Shown here: positions 16,267 to 26,088 of the stretch, piece after piece
How positions within the stretch are numbered: the stretch's first letter is position 1
Layout of the letters: each line of letters starts with the position of its first letter
Assembly: GCA_030652345.1 (NCBI GenBank)
Contig: JAUSAU010000007.1
Coordinates: forward strand, 1-30,543
Source: Coriobacteriia bacterium
Lineage (GTDB): Bacteria; Actinomycetota; Coriobacteriia; Anaerosomatales; PALSA-660
DNA: 30,543 bases
Direction of reading: 5' to 3'
Position numbers and translations under genes: made by a program
The notes under the pieces: model-generated
What the model was told of the DNA's origin: nothing
Databases searched by the model: none
Seen by the model: only the letters and a program-made list of their open reading frames with translations

Positions 16267-17088
16267 ATGCCATCCATCCTCATCACCGGCGCGTCGTCCG
16301 GGATCGGAGAGGCGTGTGTGCGCCGATTCGCGCGTGAGGGGTGGGCGGTCACGGCGACCGTGCGGCCCTCGAAGGTCGACGCGGACTACGGCTGGCCCGC
16401 CGAAGTGCGCGTGCTGCCGCTGGACCTCGAGGATCCGGAGAGCATCGCCGGCCTCGCAGCGACGGTCCTGGGAGGCGGAGGCGTCCCCGACGTGCTGCTC
16501 AACAACGCCGGCTACGTCGTGTTCGGTCCGATCGAGGACCAGCCGACACCCGTGATCGAGCGTCAGTTCCGCGTGAACGTCTTCGCGCAGCTGGAGCTCA
16601 CCCGTGCGCTCCTTCCCGCGATGCGCGAGCGGGGAAGCGGGGCGATAGTCTTCACCTCATCGCTCGGCGGGCTCATGACCTTCCCGTTCTACGGGGTCTA
16701 CCACGCCAGCAAGCACGCGCTCGAGGGCTTCGGCGAAGGGCTCTGGCACGAACTCAAGCCGTTCGGCATCCGGGTCAAGCTCGTCGAGCCGGGCTACGTG
16801 GCGACGCCGATCTACGAGGCGTTCCTGGGGGATGCCGCGGTCGAGGCCTCGTCGCCCGCGTACCGCCCCTGGGTGAAGAACATCGCGGCGTTCACGGACG
16901 GCATCACCGCGCGGACGACCCCCGATGACGCGGCGGATCTGATGTTTCGGATCGCCACCGACACGTCGGACCGGCTGCGCTACCCGATCGCCTCGTACGC
17001 GGGATTCCTGGTCAACCTGCGCCGCTTCATGGGCGAGCAGTTCCAGATGCGTCTGGTGAACCGCGACTGGATGGGCTACAAGGGCTAG
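16267..17088 (+). CDS. Short-chain dehydrogenase/reductase (classical SDR)
   Basis: A 273-residue NAD(P)-dependent oxidoreductase. It has the cofactor motif TGASSGIG (residues 7-14), NNAG (79-82), the catalytic serine in FTSSLGG, and the catalytic Tyr145-x3-Lys149 (YHASK). PGYVATPIYEAF follows as the usual post-catalytic segment. The Arg in TVRPS (after beta-2) favours NADP. ATG 16267 has AAGGGGG upstream. It is divergent from the COG2907-DUF1365-Cfa operon; SDR genes are frequent members of that neighbourhood, so a lipid or retinol-like substrate is plausible but unproven. Its stop is only four bases from the stop of the convergent glucan synthase gene, with no terminator between. Confidence 0.92.
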   Translation: MPSILITGASSGIGEACVRRFAREGWAVTATVRPSKVDADYGWPAEVRVLPLDLEDPESIAGLAATVLGGGGVPDVLLNNAGYVVFGPIEDQPTPVIERQFRVNVFAQLELTRALLPAMRERGSGAIVFTSSLGGLMTFPFYGVYHASKHALEGFGEGLWHELKPFGIRVKLVEPGYVATPIYEAFLGDAAVEASSPAYRPWVKNIAAFTDGITARTTPDDAADLMFRIATDTSDRLRYPIASYAGFLVNLRRFMGEQFQMRLVNRDWMGYKG

Positions 17089-17092
17089 CGGC

Positions 17093-20000
17093 TCATCCGC
17101 CGAGCATCGCGACGACCACCGTGTGCTCGCCACCGTCTTCGATGAGCGGCACGCGGCCCCGGGGTGCCGGCGACCCATCGAGCGTGATCCGCTCGACGCC
17201 GCGGTTGACGCCGCGCGGGTTCTCCACGGTGATGCGCCAGATCGTCGTCCCGATCCTCAACTCTGCTCCGAACGTCGGCCACGACTTCGGGATGCACGGG
17301 TCGATCACGAGACTGCGCGTGCCGTCCTCCTCAGCGAGCGGGCGGATGCCGAGGATGCTGCGTGTCGCCACCGTGTGGAACCATGACGCCGAGCCGGTGT
17401 ACCAGGTCCACCCGCCGCGACCCGTATGCGGTGCGACCGCGTAGACGTCCGCCGCCACGGAGTACGGCTCGACGCGGTAGACGTCCGCCGCCTCGCGCGT
17501 CCGGGCGTGGGTGAGCGGGTTGATGAGATCCAGCAGCGCGACGGCCTCGTCGCCGTCACCGAGCATGGCGTACGCCATGACGACCCAGAGCGCCGCGTGC
17601 GTGTACTGCCCGCCGTTCTCGCGCACACCGGGAACGTAGCCCTTGATATAGCCGGGGTCCTTCGCCATATGGTCGAACGGGGGCGAGAGCAGCGCGATCA
17701 GCCCGTCCTCCCAGCGGACGAGCTTCTCCTCGACGGACTCGAGAGCGCGTAGCGCACGGGTGGGTTCGGCCGCTCCGGAGATGACCGCCCACGCCTGCGC
17801 GATCGCGTCGATGCGGCACTCCTGCGCCTCGTGCGTGCCGAGCGGCGTGCCGTCGTCGAAGTAGGCGCGCCGGTACCACGCACCGTCCCAGGCCTCGCGC
17901 TCGACCGTCGCGGCGAGCTCGTCCGCCCACGCCCGGTACTCCGTGGCGCGATCGGCGTCGCCCATCGATTCGCACACGGGCGCGAATCGCTTGAGCGTGA
18001 GGTTGAGGAACCAGGCCATCCAGACGCTCTCGCCGCTCCCGCCGATCCCGACGCGGTTCATGCCGTCGTTCCAGTCCCCGCCGCCCATGAGCGGCAGGCC
18101 GTGCGGTCCGGTCCCACGCGAGCGCTCGAGAGCGCGGATGCAGTGCTCGTAGACGGTCGCCTCGGTCAGGGTCACAGCGGGCACCACGTAGTCGTCCTCG
18201 CGTCCCTCGGCGACGGGTGGCGCAGCGATGAAGGGCGTCGACTCGCGCAGGACGGAGACGTCGCCGGTGGCCTCGATGTAGTCGGCGGTGACGAACGGGA
18301 GCCAGTTGCGGTCGTCGGTGAAGTGCGTGCGGACGCCGCGGCCCGAGTGCGGCTGCCACCAGTGCAGGACGTCGCCCTCTTCGAACTGGTGGCGTGACGC
18401 CTCGACGATCTGCGCGCGGGCGATGTCCGGCCGTGCGAGCGTGAGCGCCATGACATCCTGGAGCTGATCGCGGAAGCCGAACGCGCCCGATGACTGGTAG
18501 AGCGCGGTCCTGCCCCAGATACGGCAGGAGAGCGCCTGATAGAGGGCCCGTCCGTTCGCCATCTCGTCGAACGCGGGGTCCGGCGTGACGACGCGCAGCG
18601 TGTCCAGCAGGCCGTTCCAGTGCGACCGGACCGCCGCCAGCGCCTCAGCGGCCGCAGTCGGCTGCCGGTACCGGGCGGTGAGCTCCCGCGCTTCGTCGAG
18701 GGTGTCGGTCTGGCCGAGCAGGAAGCGGACCTCGATCGTCTCGCCCGGCGCGATCGTCATCGTCGTCATCAGGGCGCCGCAGGTGTCATGGAAGCGTCCG
18801 ACCTGCCCGCCGAGCTCCTTTCGACCCATCGCAGCCGGCGCCGCCGGTGTGCCGTTGCGGCCGAGGAACTCGGTGCGATCGGCGGTGAACGACTGCAGCT
18901 TGCGGTCGCACGCCATGAACGCGACCCGTCCGGGGAAGTCCGGGTTGAAATGGGAGTGGGCCGTGAGCATCCGGCCCTCGGTGTCGTACGCGGTCACCAC
19001 GCGCTGGTTCGCGCGGCTGCGCGAGTCGCCCAGCACCCACTCGACGAACTGCGTGACGCTCAGGTCGCGCGCGGCGTCGCCCGGGTTGTGCAGGCGCAGG
19101 GTGGCGATCCGGATCGGATCCGCGACCGGGACGAACCACGTCAGGGTGTGTTCGATACCGTGACACGCGTGCTCGAAGACGCTGTACCCGCGACCGTGCC
19201 GGATAACGTACGGCGCGTCATCCTGAACAGGCAGCGGTGTCGGCGACCACACCTCACCGGTCGCTTCGTCGCGTATGTAGAGGATCTCGCCCGAGCCGTC
19301 GGAGACCGGGTCGTTGTTCCAGGTCGTGAGCCGGTTCTCGTGGCTGTTGAGCGCCCACGTGCAGCCGACACCCGCCTCGGTGATCATCGTGCCGAACTCG
19401 GGCATCGCCATCACGTTGACCCAGGGCGCCGGCGTGGTCAGCCCGTCCTCCAGGACGATGACGTACTCGCCGGTCGCCTGGTCCACGCCGCCGTAGCCGT
19501 TGTCGAATGCGAGATCGGGGCGGACGAAGGGCGGCGCGTCGTCCTCGGGTGCGACGGGCATGCGGGGCACGAACGGGTCCGGCGATGCGGGACGGACCGC
19601 CCGGCGGTTCAGCTGGAGCGACACCGGGCCCGCGTCGGCATCGAGGGTCGCTCGCGCGACCGATTCGAGCAGGTTCAGGACCTCGGGCGCCATCTGGTCG
19701 GCGTTACGCAGGAACACGCCGCCCGGCTTGTCCATGAGCTGCAGCGCATGACCGGTGCGGACGAGCATGCGGAGCTTGTCCTCGAGCGGGCTCGAGTACG
19801 CGCTCGGCTTCGTGTTGAGCACCACCAGATCGCTGACGAAGCCCTTGTGCCGCCAGTACTGGTGCGCGAGGAGGCACTGCCGTACGAACGGCGCGTCCTC
19901 CATACGCTCGATCCTGACGAGCATGATCGGGTGGTCTCCCGATATGCCGAGCCCCCACAGGCCCGACATCGGCAGCGTGGTCTCCTGCTTCGTCTTGCGC

Positions 20001-23000
20001 TTGAGGCGGGAGAACGGGTCGGTGAGCAGGAGTCGGGACGCGAGGCGCTGGAAGACGACGGCGTCTTCCGGCGTGATGCCCAGGTCGCGCAGCTCGATCT
20101 CGCTCGTCCCCCAGGCGAGGTCGATCGCCCGCTGAGCGGAGCGGATGTCGTGATACTTCTCGGCACAGGACAGCGCCGCCTCCCGGGTCGCGGCGACACC
20201 GGTGGCGAACGCGACGCGGACCGTCTCCCCCGGGCCGATCGTGACCCGGGTCCGTATCGAGCAGACCGGGTCGAGGACGGCGCCGACGGTTCCCGAGAGC
20301 GGGCCGGCTGTCCGCGCGGCGGTCGCGGCGTGGACCTGGTTGAGCCGGCCCACGAACCGCGCGCGGTCGGTCTCGTAGCTCCACTCGCACGGTTCGGCCG
20401 ATTCGCAGGCCAGCGTGTGGAGTCCCCAGTGCCGCTCCTCCTCGTCGCTGCGCGGGCGGCGGGTGAACAGCAGGGTGGAGAGCGGCGCGACCGCCTCGGT
20501 CTCGACGAAGAGGTTCGAGAATGCGCGGTGTGCCTGGTCGGCACCCTGCGGGGCGAGCGAGACCTCGAAGTACGACGTCACCTCGAGCACGACCTTCGCG
20601 CGGCCGTGATTGGTCAGCGCGACGCGCCGGATCTCGACGTCGTCCTCGGGGGAGACCACGACCTCGGTGTACGTCTCGATCTCGCCGTCTCGCCGACGGT
20701 ATTCGGCGCGGTCGGCCGACAGGATGCAGTGGTAGTCGTCGGCTTCGACCAGCGTCGGCTGATGCGTCGACGACCACGACCGCCCGCTCGAGACGTCCCG
20801 CAGGAAGACGAACTGGCCCCAGCAGTCCCGGGTCAGGTCCTCGCGGTAGCGGCTCACCGCGAAGTCGCCCCAGCGCGAGTAGCCGCCTCCTGCGTTGGTC
20901 ACCATGACCGAGTAGCGACCGTTGCTCAGGAAGTGCGTCGCAGGCGTCGGCGTGTCCGCCAGCGGGTAGGAGCGGTTGACCGGCGGCGGCGTTTCGCGCA
21001 GCGAGCGGACGAACTCCACCTCCTCGACGTGCGGCTGCGCCGGCTTGATGTGGCGCGGCACGCGTTCCTGGAGCAGCAGCTCGGCCGATGCGACGAGCGG
21101 GTCGTCGTGGAAGCGGCGCTGCATCGCGTGCCCGGTGAGCTCGTTGCCGATCGCGACGAACCCCATGCCCTGATGGTGAGCCATGTACGTCTTGACGATC
21201 GCTCTGCGCGCGCCCGCGGGCACGCGCCCGGGCGTGTAGTCGAGCGCCTCGAAGAAGCCGTAATGGCCGAACGCTCCCTCGCTCGCGAGACGGTCGAGGT
21301 TCTCGAGCGCCGCAGCCCGGTCCACGGGGATCGCGAGCATCGTCGCGTAGGGGGCGACGACCACGTCGTCCGAGAGACCTCGCTTGAGTCCGAGGCCCGG
21401 CACACCGAACGCCTGATACTGGTACGTGAGCTCGGCATCCTTCGCGTTGAAGGCCGACTCGGAGACGCCCCACGGCACCTTGCGCTCCGCGCCGTACTCG
21501 ATCTGCCGCTTCACGACCGCGCGGTAGGTGCGATCGAGCAGGGTGTCGGGGTAGGTCCGCATGACGAGCAGCGGCATGAGGTACTCGAACATCGACGCGG
21601 ACCACGAGAGGAGCGCGAACGTGCCCGCCGTGCGGGTCAGCTGCCGGCCGAGCCGGAAGCAGTGCTCCTGGCTGACCTCGCCCCGCGCGACCGCGAGGTA
21701 GCTGGCGAGCCGGCACTCGCTCGCCAGCATGTCGTAGTAGGAGTCGTCGAGGCGTCCCTGCTCGGTGTTGAACCCGATCGAGAAGAGCTCGCGCGGCTCG
21801 TCGTAGAGCATCTGGAAGTCGGCGTGGTCCCACATCTCCGTGGCGATGGCGCGCATCAGTTCGAGGCGGGCGTGGAGGTCGCCGCAGGGCTTCCGCGCCT
21901 CCCGGATCCCCGTTGCGAGCGCCGAGGCCCACGCCGCTACGGCCGCGCGTTCGACGTCGTCGGTCCCGGCGGGAGTCTCCGCGAGTTCATCGAGGGCGGC
22001 GAGCGTCGGGTCGAGGCCGCGCGCGAGGTCGGTCAGCGACGGCACCGCCGCGAGCACGGGCGCGAGCGCCCCTCCGCGCTCCGGGACCGCCGCCGGCACT
22101 GAGGAGGCGAGCGACGCCCACGGCGCGTACCGCTCGATCTCTGAGAGCGGGCGGCGCAGGGCTTCGACGGCATCCCGCACCGAGGCCGCCTGCGGGGAGC
22201 CCGATCCGCCGAGCGAGCGGGCACGCTCCGGCAGGCCTTCCGCGAGGCGGACCAGCTCGCCGAGCATCGCGGCCCAGGCGCCGAGCGACCGGGGCCGCTC
22301 GGCCAGGGTGACGCGGCGCAGCACCTCGTCGACGTCCCGTCGCAGCCTGTCGGCTTCGGCCGCCGGAGTCGCGCCTTCCCGCGCGTCGCGCAGGTCCTCC
22401 AGGGCGAGACGGAGCGCGTCAGCGGCGCCATCGAGCACCTGCGCGCCGACGATCGGCGCATGCGCGGCGTCGTCCAGTCCGGTGCGCAGCGCCAGCAGGT
22501 GCCCGGCGAGGTTGCCCGAGTCCACGGTGGAGACGTACGCCGGGCGCAGCGGAGCGAGGCTGACCGTGTCGTACCAGTTATAGAAGTGTCCGCGGAACCG
22601 CTCGAGGCCCGCCATGGTCTCGAGTGTCCGGGTCACGCGCTCGACCAGCCCCGAGACGGTGATGTAGCCGAGGTCATGCGCTGTCAGATTGGCGATGAGT
22701 GCGAGTCCCATGTTGGTGGGAGACGTCCGGTGGGCGATCTCGCCCTTCGGGTCCTCCTGGTAGTTGTCGGGGGGCAGCCAGTGGTCCTCGTCCGAGACGA
22801 AATGCTCGAAGAAGCGCCACGTCCTGCGCGCGAGGCGGCGCAGCGAAGCGATCTGCGCGGTCGTGGGCACGTCCTGCGGCTGACGGTGGAACGGCCGTGA
22901 CATGCGCCAGGCGATCGCGGGGGACAACACCCACAGGAGCGCGCCGACGCCGATGAACCACCGCGAGTCGTGCACGAGCCAGAACGGCACCGCGGCCAGC

Positions 23001-25870
23001 ACCAGTGCGAGGGCCGCCGCGGGCCCCATCAGGCGCACGAAGGACGGGAGGTCGCTGCCCGATGAGGCCTGGGCCTCGGCCGCTGTCGTCCATTCGAGCA
23101 TCCTGCGATGCGAGACCCGGGAACGCCACAGCGCGCGGATGCCGGCGTCGAGCAGGAGCAGAGCCTGGTGGGGGAGCAGGGCGATCGTCGTCACTGCCCG
23201 GGTGAGATCCTCGGCCAGGTCGGCGAGCAGCGGGCGCAGCGTTCCCGCGAGCCCCACTCCGCTCGGCGCTCCGATGACCGCGTCGGTCGCGTGCATGAGG
23301 GCGGGGTACACCACGAGCAGGACCAGCCCGGTCGGCCACGCCCAGCCGGTCTCCGGCAGGACGAGCCAGCCGGCGATGGCGAACACGATGATCGACGCCG
23401 GCGCGATCGAGCGGCGCAGGTTGTCGAGGATCTTGAACCGGTGGAGCGGGCGCAGCGGATTGTGATATCGCTTCCCGGATTCGTCAGGGACCGTGGAGCC
23501 GAGCCAGGGGAGCGTCTGCCAGTCGCCGCGGGTCCACCGATGCACGCGCGAGCACTGCGTCGCGTAGTCGGGCGGATAGTCGTCGAGCACCTCGATGTCG
23601 CTGGCGAGCGCGGTGCGCAGGAAGTTGCCCTCCATGAGGTCGTGCGAGAGCAGCGCATTCTCCGGGAACCGTCCCTCGAGGACCGTGTTGAACACGTCGA
23701 CCTCGTAGATGCCCTTGCCGGTGAACGACCCCTCCCCGAAGACGTCCTGGTACGTGTCGGAGACCGAACCCGAGTACGGGTCGATACCGCTCGCACCGGC
23801 GTTGAGCTCGGCGTAGGGGGTCGCGGTCGCCGACACGAGCGTCATCCCGACCCGCGGCTGGACGAGACCGTAGCCGCGCGTGACGATGCGGTCGCGCTCG
23901 TCGATGCGCGCGCGGTTGAGCGGATGCGCGATCGTGGAGATCAGCCCGCGCGCCGCGTCACGCGGCAGGATCGTGTCGGAGTCCAGGGTGATGGCGAACG
24001 TCACGCCCGGAAGGAACGACGCGTCGCCGCGGTAGCAGGTGATCGAGGTGTCGGTCGCTCCGCGAAGGAAGCGGTTGAGCTCGGTGAGCGCGCCGCGCTT
24101 GCGCTCCCAGCCCATCCAGACACCCTCCTCCGCGTTGAAGCGACGCGATCGGGCGAAGAGGTGGAACGGGCCGCCGCCCGCACGCGGATAGCGCTCGTTG
24201 AGCGTCGCGACACCCTCCTGGGCGGCACGCAGGATCGCCTCGTCCGCGTCCGCGTGCTCCGCTCCGGCGGCCTTGAGGTCACCGAGCAGGGCGAAGTGGA
24301 TGTTGTCGTCCGTGTTGGCCAGCAGGTGGATCTCGATGTTGGCGAGCGTGTGCTCGACCGCGCCGGGGGACGTCAGCAACGCGGGGACCACGACGAGTGT
24401 GCGGTGCGCGGGTGATACCGGCTGACTGAAGTCGAGCTTCGGCAGAGCGCGCGGCGGCCAGATGGCGGCAGCCGTGCGGTTGGCCACATCCACCGCGACG
24501 CTGGAGAACGGCACGAGGGAGAGAAGCGCGAGCGCCGCGGCCGCCCATGGCGATGCGCCGTGACCGATCGCGTACGCGCTGAGTGCAGCCGCGCCCGCCA
24601 GCATCACGAGTACGAGCATCCCGATGTAGAGCGTGGCCCGACGCGACATCCAGCCGCGATGCCGGCGCTCGCGCCGCGACGCGGTGTAGCGGAGCGACTC
24701 CTCGAACTCGTAGCGTCCCTCACTGATGAGATACCAGCCGACGTGCCCCTCGATGAGGTCCGTGACGTCGGCGCGCATCGCCTCGTCGGCGCGCGCGACG
24801 ACCTTCCGCGCGATATCGAGCTCGCTGTCGGGACAGCGCTTGGCGAGCGCCTCGAGTGCATGGCGGTAGCGGTCGCGGCTCTTGAAGTCCATCGCGGCGT
24901 AGACGCCGGCGGGATCGGTGCGCAGGGTCTGTTCGACGAGGTTGATGCGCTCGAAGAACCCGCGCCAGTCACTGGCCTCGACGAACCGGATCGAGGTGAC
25001 CGCGTTGGCTATCGAGACCTGGTCCGCCGCGCGGCGCTGATGCTCGTTCGTGACCACCTGCTCGTATGTCGCGCCGAGTCGCTCGACCTCGCGGTCGATG
25101 CGCCGGCTCACCGACGCGATGTCGCGGTCCTGGTCCGCGAGGCGTTGCGACAGGCGGACGAAGAAGACGGCGGGGGATCGGGCGATCGCCGGTTCCTTCT
25201 CGAGGTCGGCGAGCAGGGCCGATCCGCTCTCGGCGCTCTCATCGAGCGCGGTGATGAGACGATCGGCCCAGTTTTCCGCGGCCCTCTCGGCGTCGAGTTC
25301 GGCCACGATGCGGGCGGCGAGCCGGCGGAGGTTCTCGACGAGCGCGATCCGCAGGACGATCGGGACCGCCCACGTCTCTCCGATCGAGAGCGGCGCCACG
25401 TCCTGATAGGCGGCCACGAAACGCTCGAGGACTTCCTCGTCGATCCGGGAGTCGGTGTGGGCGACGAGGACGATCATCGCCCTCCAGATGCGGGGGAAGC
25501 CCTTGTCGGGACCCTCGATGAGCCGGGGCAGCTCGGCACCGTAGCCCGGGGGCAGGTCCCCGCGCGCCGCCCGTACCTGCTCGTCGATCAGGTAGTAGTT
25601 GTCGAGGAGCCACTCCACGGACGGCGAGACGGCCCGGCCCGAGCGAACGGCGCGCGCCAGAGCGAGGTTCGTGCGCTGGAGATCCGCATCCGCACGATCG
25701 AGCAGCGCGCCGATCCTGGTCGGGCGCAGGCTCCGTGTCGTCGTGGACCGCTGTCCGTGCGCCTCTTCGCGGGCGCGATCCGCGAGCCGTTCCGGCGGCA
25801 GCAGTTCGTCGCGGAACGGCGGCTCATCCGCCCCGGAGCGGGGACGCGCGATGCGGTTCTGCTGGTCCAC
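17093..25870 (-). CDS. ndvB: Cyclic beta-1,2-glucan synthase (NdvB/Cgs family)
   Basis: A single ~2925-residue membrane enzyme that initiates, elongates, cyclises and trims beta-1,2-glucan from UDP-glucose. Domains in order: an N-terminal helical cytosolic region (1-405), two helices (about 412-460), and the GT84 glycosyltransferase (about 490-800) with FAITLDSDTILP near 630 and RVHRWTRGDWQ near 777. Further membrane helices (about 815-985) follow. A glycoamylase-like cyclisation domain (about 1020-1600) contains HRTSPTNMGLAL and MAHHQGMGF. Last is a C-terminal GH94 phosphorylase-type region (about 1650-2925) with two beta-sandwich units, HFTDDRNWLPF and GGGDWNDGMN. The length is slightly above the usual ~2800. 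GTG 25870 is preferred over GTG 25876 because GGGAG then has normal spacing. The gene stands alone, convergent with the SDR. Confidence 0.95.
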   Translation of the reverse strand: MDQQNRIARPRSGADEPPFRDELLPPERLADRAREEAHGQRSTTTRSLRPTRIGALLDRADADLQRTNLALARAVRSGRAVSPSVEWLLDNYYLIDEQVRAARGDLPPGYGAELPRLIEGPDKGFPRIWRAMIVLVAHTDSRIDEEVLERFVAAYQDVAPLSIGETWAVPIVLRIALVENLRRLAARIVAELDAERAAENWADRLITALDESAESGSALLADLEKEPAIARSPAVFFVRLSQRLADQDRDIASVSRRIDREVERLGATYEQVVTNEHQRRAADQVSIANAVTSIRFVEASDWRGFFERINLVEQTLRTDPAGVYAAMDFKSRDRYRHALEALAKRCPDSELDIARKVVARADEAMRADVTDLIEGHVGWYLISEGRYEFEESLRYTASRRERRHRGWMSRRATLYIGMLVLVMLAGAAALSAYAIGHGASPWAAAALALLSLVPFSSVAVDVANRTAAAIWPPRALPKLDFSQPVSPAHRTLVVVPALLTSPGAVEHTLANIEIHLLANTDDNIHFALLGDLKAAGAEHADADEAILRAAQEGVATLNERYPRAGGGPFHLFARSRRFNAEEGVWMGWERKRGALTELNRFLRGATDTSITCYRGDASFLPGVTFAITLDSDTILPRDAARGLISTIAHPLNRARIDERDRIVTRGYGLVQPRVGMTLVSATATPYAELNAGASGIDPYSGSVSDTYQDVFGEGSFTGKGIYEVDVFNTVLEGRFPENALLSHDLMEGNFLRTALASDIEVLDDYPPDYATQCSRVHRWTRGDWQTLPWLGSTVPDESGKRYHNPLRPLHRFKILDNLRRSIAPASIIVFAIAGWLVLPETGWAWPTGLVLLVVYPALMHATDAVIGAPSGVGLAGTLRPLLADLAEDLTRAVTTIALLPHQALLLLDAGIRALWRSRVSHRRMLEWTTAAEAQASSGSDLPSFVRLMGPAAALALVLAAVPFWLVHDSRWFIGVGALLWVLSPAIAWRMSRPFHRQPQDVPTTAQIASLRRLARRTWRFFEHFVSDEDHWLPPDNYQEDPKGEIAHRTSPTNMGLALIANLTAHDLGYITVSGLVERVTRTLETMAGLERFRGHFYNWYDTVSLAPLRPAYVSTVDSGNLAGHLLALRTGLDDAAHAPIVGAQVLDGAADALRLALEDLRDAREGATPAAEADRLRRDVDEVLRRVTLAERPRSLGAWAAMLGELVRLAEGLPERARSLGGSGSPQAASVRDAVEALRRPLSEIERYAPWASLASSVPAAVPERGGALAPVLAAVPSLTDLARGLDPTLAALDELAETPAGTDDVERAAVAAWASALATGIREARKPCGDLHARLELMRAIATEMWDHADFQMLYDEPRELFSIGFNTEQGRLDDSYYDMLASECRLASYLAVARGEVSQEHCFRLGRQLTRTAGTFALLSWSASMFEYLMPLLVMRTYPDTLLDRTYRAVVKRQIEYGAERKVPWGVSESAFNAKDAELTYQYQAFGVPGLGLKRGLSDDVVVAPYATMLAIPVDRAAALENLDRLASEGAFGHYGFFEALDYTPGRVPAGARRAIVKTYMAHHQGMGFVAIGNELTGHAMQRRFHDDPLVASAELLLQERVPRHIKPAQPHVEEVEFVRSLRETPPPVNRSYPLADTPTPATHFLSNGRYSVMVTNAGGGYSRWGDFAVSRYREDLTRDCWGQFVFLRDVSSGRSWSSTHQPTLVEADDYHCILSADRAEYRRRDGEIETYTEVVVSPEDDVEIRRVALTNHGRAKVVLEVTSYFEVSLAPQGADQAHRAFSNLFVETEAVAPLSTLLFTRRPRSDEEERHWGLHTLACESAEPCEWSYETDRARFVGRLNQVHAATAARTAGPLSGTVGAVLDPVCSIRTRVTIGPGETVRVAFATGVAATREAALSCAEKYHDIRSAQRAIDLAWGTSEIELRDLGITPEDAVVFQRLASRLLLTDPFSRLKRKTKQETTLPMSGLWGLGISGDHPIMLVRIERMEDAPFVRQCLLAHQYWRHKGFVSDLVVLNTKPSAYSSPLEDKLRMLVRTGHALQLMDKPGGVFLRNADQMAPEVLNLLESVARATLDADAGPVSLQLNRRAVRPASPDPFVPRMPVAPEDDAPPFVRPDLAFDNGYGGVDQATGEYVIVLEDGLTTPAPWVNVMAMPEFGTMITEAGVGCTWALNSHENRLTTWNNDPVSDGSGEILYIRDEATGEVWSPTPLPVQDDAPYVIRHGRGYSVFEHACHGIEHTLTWFVPVADPIRIATLRLHNPGDAARDLSVTQFVEWVLGDSRSRANQRVVTAYDTEGRMLTAHSHFNPDFPGRVAFMACDRKLQSFTADRTEFLGRNGTPAAPAAMGRKELGGQVGRFHDTCGALMTTMTIAPGETIEVRFLLGQTDTLDEARELTARYRQPTAAAEALAAVRSHWNGLLDTLRVVTPDPAFDEMANGRALYQALSCRIWGRTALYQSSGAFGFRDQLQDVMALTLARPDIARAQIVEASRHQFEEGDVLHWWQPHSGRGVRTHFTDDRNWLPFVTADYIEATGDVSVLRESTPFIAAPPVAEGREDDYVVPAVTLTEATVYEHCIRALERSRGTGPHGLPLMGGGDWNDGMNRVGIGGSGESVWMAWFLNLTLKRFAPVCESMGDADRATEYRAWADELAATVEREAWDGAWYRRAYFDDGTPLGTHEAQECRIDAIAQAWAVISGAAEPTRALRALESVEEKLVRWEDGLIALLSPPFDHMAKDPGYIKGYVPGVRENGGQYTHAALWVVMAYAMLGDGDEAVALLDLINPLTHARTREAADVYRVEPYSVAADVYAVAPHTGRGGWTWYTGSASWFHTVATRSILGIRPLAEEDGTRSLVIDPCIPKSWPTFGAELRIGTTIWRITVENPRGVNRGVERITLDGSPAPRGRVPLIEDGGEHTVVVAMLGG

Positions 25871-25900
25871 GCGCACTCCCTCGACCGCGTCAGGCGAACG

Positions 25901-25924
25901 CGGCCGCTCGTCTGTGAGCGGCCG
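25901..25924 (-). promoter_or_regulatory. Perfect hairpin in the ndvB leader
   Basis: CGGCCGCTC (25901-25909) and GAGCGGCCG (25916-25924) form a perfect 9-bp stem with a 6-base loop, about 30 bases before the ndvB start on the minus strand. It could be an attenuating or stabilising leader structure or a protein site. No U-run follows on either strand, so it is not a classical terminator. Confidence 0.4.
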
Positions 25925-26025
25925 TGTCGATCAGTCCTCGTTCAGGGGAGGATACCCGAAGGGGAGGTCCTCCATCGGCGGCGGACGGGCCGGGAACCCC
26001 CGGTTTCCCCTCCTCGGCACGTGCG

Positions 26026-26054
26026 TTGCTGTGCCATACCCCACAGGGTATAGT
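26026..26054 (+). promoter_or_regulatory. Promoter of the rhodanese-thioredoxin gene
   Basis: TTGCTG (26026-26031) and TATAGT (26049-26054) are separated by exactly 17 bases, a good housekeeping-type promoter. It predicts a start near 26060 and a leader of about 29 bases containing GGGAGG. Confidence 0.65.
26036..26051. promoter_or_regulatory. Palindromic operator candidate, CsoR/CstR-like
   Basis: ATACCC (26036-26041), CACA spacer, GGGTAT (26046-26051): a perfect 6-4-6 inverted repeat. It fills the spacer and overlaps the -10 box of the promoter, where a repressor would block RNA polymerase. CsoR-family operators are G-tract palindromes with TACCC...GGGTA arms, and its CstR branch senses persulfide and controls rhodanese-type genes. 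The assignment is by resemblance only. Confidence 0.45.
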
Positions 26055-26088
26055 GTCGTCAGACAGGATACGTCGTCCGGGAGGCCGC

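Noticed and set aside
18620..22102. A 1160-codon open frame on the plus strand
   Set aside because: It is antisense to the glucan synthase. Its composition (Arg, Asp, Glu, His-rich without domains) is the usual mirror of a GC-rich gene, and it has no ribosome site or recognisable motif.
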